From positions 124,001 through 188,000 of the forward strand of contig NZ_JAAAMV010000005.1 in the NCBI RefSeq assembly GCF_009909185.1: DNA of 64,000 bases, given 5' to 3'. This document shows positions 61,304-64,000 of the stretch, piece by piece; within the stretch, counting starts at the first letter, position 1, and every line of letters begins with the position of its first letter. The stretch comes from Paenibacillus glycinis (GTDB taxonomy: Bacteria > Bacillota > Bacilli > Paenibacillales > Paenibacillaceae). The notes below the pieces were generated by a model. That model worked only from the letters and a program-made list of their open reading frames with translations, made no database searches and was not told the origin of the DNA. The translations under genes and the position numbers were made by a program.

Positions 61304-61684
61304 TTATATCCCCCTTTCAATGGTCGCGCTGCCGAAGATCGAATGCACCGTCAAGGCGACCGTTGCCGCGTCCCCTACAATGCCGAACGCGAAATCCGAG
61401 ACTTCGTTAATCCGGTCATCCTGCAGCAGCGCCTCCGTCAGCCAGCGCTTCAACTCGATCGAGGCGTCGCCGCTCCGATTCGATTCCGATCCATAGTTGG
61501 CGGAATAGATAAAATGCGCAAACCGCTCCGTGTCCAAAATTTTATAGACCGCCTGCCTCACGGCATCCAGCTCGTCGATAACTCCCGCGATCCGCCCCGC
61601 GGCCAGGTCCAACTTATACGTGCGGCTAGGCTGCGCCTCGGTTCCGGCCGCCTCGTCGATAACGGCCCCCGTCGGAAGAATCAT
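61304..61684 (-). CDS. xkdS: DUF2634 (XkdS-like) baseplate protein
   Basis: 126 residues with PSRTYKLDLAAGRIAGVIDE, VYKILDTERFAHFIYSANYG and a C-terminal beta region, the pattern of XkdS/gp25-like proteins. It sits 3 bp before the baseplate J gene and overlaps the DUF2577 gene. Confidence 0.85.
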   Translation of the reverse strand: MILPTGAVIDEAAGTEAQPSRTYKLDLAAGRIAGVIDELDAVRQAVYKILDTERFAHFIYSANYGSESNRSGDASIELKRWLTEALLQDDRINEVSDFAFGIVGDAATVALTVHSIFGSATIERGI

Positions 61685-61977
61685 CCCGTCAACCTCCCCG
61701 CAATGACATAATTAAGTCCGCCTTGCTCGCGAATCAAGACCACGCGATCACCGACAGCAAGTCCGGTACGAATCTCGACCTCCTGCGCTCCGACGGTTAC
61801 CTTGAACGCCGTCATATGCTCCGGCACCACCAAGAAATCCTCCGGCAGCGCCAAGCGTTCATTGACGCTGACCTCCAACGGATCCAACCTCGAGACCGTG
61901 CCGTACTGCACGTCGGCAAGCTTGACCGAGGCCAGATAGCCTTTCGTGATTTGTTTGATCGTCTCGTTCAGACTCAT
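61681..61977 (-). CDS. xkdR: DUF2577 (XkdR-like) phage protein
   Basis: 98 residues with VKLADVQYGTVSRLDPLEVS and GLAVGDRVVLIREQGGLNYV, an OB-like small tail protein. It overlaps both neighbours by 4 bp. Confidence 0.85.
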   Translation of the reverse strand: MSLNETIKQITKGYLASVKLADVQYGTVSRLDPLEVSVNERLALPEDFLVVPEHMTAFKVTVGAQEVEIRTGLAVGDRVVLIREQGGLNYVIAGRLTG

Positions 61978-62951
61978 CCGAACACCTTCATTTCCAATGA
62001 CATCGTATGGGAATCGCCGGACAGCTTATGCGTGCATTCCTCGACCAGATAGAAGGAATCGACCTGCTGCTCCGCGATCGTCACCTGCACCGCCATCCCG
62101 GCCCGCAAGCCGACGAAGCCGAGCGCCTCGAGCGAGAACGACACGGTTTCCCTGTTTTTCAGTTTCAGCACCTGCGCCGCCATATTACGGATCTGGGCTT
62201 CGTTCATCCCGTCGTCGACCTTCTGGTAATAGTGCAGCCGCCCCCACTTCGCCATCGTCGAGCTGTCCCACTCGTAATAGGCGTCGCGCTTGCCGGACGT
62301 CTTATTGTCCTGCACGAGCTTCACGTGGTTGTACGTATCTTCATCGATGGAGCGCGTCGTGCCGTAATCGTAGACCAGGCTGTCGTCCCCTAAAATAAGC
62401 GACAGCTTCATGTCCGCGATATCGCGAAGCTGCAGGCTGCCGAAATCGTCATAGAACACGTATAAGCGGCCCGTCGCCAACATCGCCGAATCAAGCGCGC
62501 GGTAGATCATATCCAGCCGTTTCTGCCCGTCCTCCAGCACCTTGGGAAGCACATGGTTCGTCTTCGCAAGCTCGCCGATACGCAGCCCCCCGACCGCGCA
62601 GTTATCGCGAATGACCTGTTCGGCGGTGACGTTGGTCGCCACGTAAGTATCCGTCTCGTTCAAGTAACGGATCTGGTCGTAAGCCGTCAGCTTGATTTCG
62701 CCGTCTCGTCCGCCGCCTATCTTGAAGACGTACCCGAAGAACATCCCCTGCCCATCCACCCGGATTTTCAAAATATCGCCGTTCGCGACGGCGAACTTCT
62801 TGTCCTGGAACGGCGATTGACCGACGAGCGTGACGTCCGCCGAGGACGGTTTGCCGACCCGGCTTGTCTTGTACGTGATCTCCGAGCAAAGTTCCGAGAT
62901 ATCCCATAGCGTCCCGTCGCGGTTATCGATCGTCGCTTCGAACACGCTCAT
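61974..62951 (-). CDS. xkdQ: XkdQ/YqbQ-like tail hub protein (gpD type)
   Basis: 325 residues with the hub pattern LKIRVDGQGMFFGYVFKIGG, LTAYDQIRYLNETDTYVATN and TYNHVKLVQDNKTSGKRDAY. It is comparable to XkdQ and to phage late-control D proteins that cap the tail tube. Its ATG overlaps the LysM gene stop and it ends overlapping the DUF2577 gene. Confidence 0.88.
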   Translation of the reverse strand: MSVFEATIDNRDGTLWDISELCSEITYKTSRVGKPSSADVTLVGQSPFQDKKFAVANGDILKIRVDGQGMFFGYVFKIGGGRDGEIKLTAYDQIRYLNETDTYVATNVTAEQVIRDNCAVGGLRIGELAKTNHVLPKVLEDGQKRLDMIYRALDSAMLATGRLYVFYDDFGSLQLRDIADMKLSLILGDDSLVYDYGTTRSIDEDTYNHVKLVQDNKTSGKRDAYYEWDSSTMAKWGRLHYYQKVDDGMNEAQIRNMAAQVLKLKNRETVSFSLEALGFVGLRAGMAVQVTIAEQQVDSFYLVEECTHKLSGDSHTMSLEMKVFG

Positions 62952-63727
62952 CGCCCCTTCGGCAGCTGCAGCACTTTGCCGACAGCCAACTGCCTGGTTT
63001 GCGAATCGGTAATGCCGTTCAGCTTCTGAATCTCGCGCCAGCGGCTGGAATCGCCCAGCAGCTTGCGGGCAACGACGATCAGCGTGTCTCCGGCCTTGAG
63101 CGTATAGGTCGCGGGACGAACCCGCTCGTCCGGACGTTTGGCCGGCTCTTCGACCCGTTTCGTCGTGCCGTCCGCTTGTTTGACCGTCTTTGCCTGCTTC
63201 GCGGCATAGAAGGCGTATTCCCTCAGCTTCAGGCTGTAGTAGATATCCCCGGGCGAGCCGGCCTCCTCCCGGCGCTCGAAGGAAGCGATCGTCATCGGAA
63301 GGTTGATGACGGCGCTGTCGTCGGTCGCGTTGCTGCCGACGTAAATGAACCGTACCGGATGCCCGCTGCGCATCCAGCGATTGATGTCATCGACATAGCC
63401 GTTCGGATCGGGCAGCCCGGTCTCCTTCAGGGTATGGACGATCGCGCTATCGGAGGTAAGCCGGGTTTTGCCGTCGGCACCGGTCTTGGCCAAGGTGCTG
63501 TTGAACGGATAGTGCTGCGCGGGGAAAAAGCTCTCGAAGCTGATCTCCGCCAGCTCCGGCTTCCCGATCACGCTGATCTTCCCGGTGCCGACGATGTCGT
63601 AATCCTTGCTCGCTCCGCCGCGCGCAATGCTGATGCTGCCCGGCAGCACGGGAAACTGCCACCCTTCCTTTCCGTTATTGAAGCTGAGATACATCATGAA
63701 CGGCACTTTGGTATTTAAATCAACCAC
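62948..63727 (-). CDS. xkdP: LysM-containing tail protein (XkdP-like)
   Basis: 259 residues. The N-terminal part resembles XkdP/YqbP tail proteins (YLSFNNGKEGWQFPVLPGSI, FERREEAGSPGDIYYSLKLREY). The C-terminal LysM module (about 210-258, YTLKAGDTLIVVARKLLGDS, WREIQKLNGI) would bind peptidoglycan. The frame opens with a GTG at 63733, but the GTG at 63727 has AGGAGG 8 nt upstream. It follows the tape-measure gene. Confidence 0.88.
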   Translation of the reverse strand: MVDLNTKVPFMMYLSFNNGKEGWQFPVLPGSISIARGGASKDYDIVGTGKISVIGKPELAEISFESFFPAQHYPFNSTLAKTGADGKTRLTSDSAIVHTLKETGLPDPNGYVDDINRWMRSGHPVRFIYVGSNATDDSAVINLPMTIASFERREEAGSPGDIYYSLKLREYAFYAAKQAKTVKQADGTTKRVEEPAKRPDERVRPATYTLKAGDTLIVVARKLLGDSSRWREIQKLNGITDSQTRQLAVGKVLQLPKGR

Positions 63728-63795
63728 GACCACATCCTCCTGTCTTCTATTCGCGTTCGTGCGTTCGAGCCTTCGACCGTGGCGAAGAGCGATTA

Positions 63796-64000
63796 TTACT
63801 TGCCATAGGCGCCTTGGGCCGAAGCTTCGATCTCGCCCGACATATGATCGTTAATGCGCTTAATGACCTCGTCCACGTCCGCTTCCTTGGTGATGTTTCC
63901 GGTCGTCACATTGACGGTCGGCGTCAGCGTGACGTAGTTTTGAATCGATTTCATCTCGGCGAGGTCGCGCATCATTTTGATATCCTCGCTGGAGACGTCG
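63796..64000 (-). CDS. Tail tape-measure protein, C-terminal fragment (XkdO-like)
   Basis: Only the last 67 codons are in the window: polar and helical, with MMRDLAEMKSIQNYVTLTPT and VIKRINDHMSGEIEASAQG, ending AYGK. Position before the LysM gene and the repeated ITKEADVDEVI-type end fit the C-terminus of XkdO tape-measure proteins. The rest lies beyond the right edge. Confidence 0.65.
   Translation of the reverse strand, partial: DVSSEDIKMMRDLAEMKSIQNYVTLTPTVNVTTGNITKEADVDEVIKRINDHMSGEIEASAQGAYGK

Larger units (their letters stand above)
55599..64000 (-). mobile_element. PBSX-like contractile-tail prophage or tailocin, distal part
   Basis: Thirteen consecutive minus-strand genes follow the xkdO to lysin order of the Bacillus PBSX element: tape measure end, LysM tail protein, hub, DUF2577, DUF2634, baseplate J, DUF2313, fibre, XkdW-like, small protein, holin, GH25 lysin. 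Head and terminase genes would lie to the right, outside the window, so a full prophage cannot be told from a phage-tail bacteriocin. No attachment site or integrase is visible at the left edge. Confidence 0.85.

Overview
The window comes from a GC-rich member of the Paenibacillaceae (Paenibacillus or Cohnella type). I infer this from GGAGG-type ribosome binding sites, frequent TTG/GTG starts, an LplABC-type sugar importer driven by a YesMN-type two-component system, YrdB, YdjO and YvyF homologues, and a PBSX-like myotail cluster. Most genes lie on the minus strand. Many long plus-strand open frames here are GC-rich antisense shadows of real genes.

Layout. 1-4736: a fucoside-type catabolic operon (GH95 glycosidase, enolase-superfamily dehydratase, SDR dehydrogenase) with a divergent AraC regulator. 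4737-5322: non-coding, with repeats. 5323-11427: lipoprotein, fused double permease, ATPase, PHP hydrolase and RpiR regulator. 11720-13608: YrdB, then a CzcD-type metal exporter with an ArsR repressor and a clear operator. 13787-14632: a stand-alone primase-like protein. 14692-17513: a ketoacyl synthase III fused to a heme-oxygenase-like domain, translationally coupled to an unrecognised membrane-associated protein, with a Kelch protein divergent. 19337-33925: a mannose-glycan operon (lplABC-type importer, GH125, a clan GH-A enzyme, GH38) with its sensor kinase and response regulator. 34194-35686: a membrane coiled-coil protein and a NAGPA-type glycosidase.

35909-37646: HflX behind a long leader that carries a 12-residue peptide with an Arg-Leu-Arg motif and a terminator just before the gene, which looks like an antibiotic-sensing attenuator. 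37668-45019: zinc alcohol dehydrogenase, NagB-like and M81 proteins, a PlsY paralogue with a GT2 enzyme, and GH39. 45304-48527: FAD, 2Fe-2S, XdhC and MocA genes of a molybdenum hydroxylase, without the catalytic subunit. 48762-53787: ECF sigma factor and VanY-type carboxypeptidase, divergent from a two-component system followed by a membrane-anchored beta-propeller. 54000-54071: tRNA-Lys(CTT). 54374-55517: three small genes (YdjO-like, excisionase-like HTH, YvyF).

55599-64000: the distal part of a PBSX/xkd-type contractile tail or prophage, running past the window end. Gene order matches xkdO-P-Q-R-S-T, ymfQ, tail fibre, xkdW-like, small protein, holin, GH25 lysin. The fibre tip and the two genes after it are visibly more AT-rich than the rest.

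The strongest leads for new biology are the hflX leader, the KASIII/heme-oxygenase-like fusion with its partner, and the orphan primase. All names come from reading motifs in the translations; no database search was possible.
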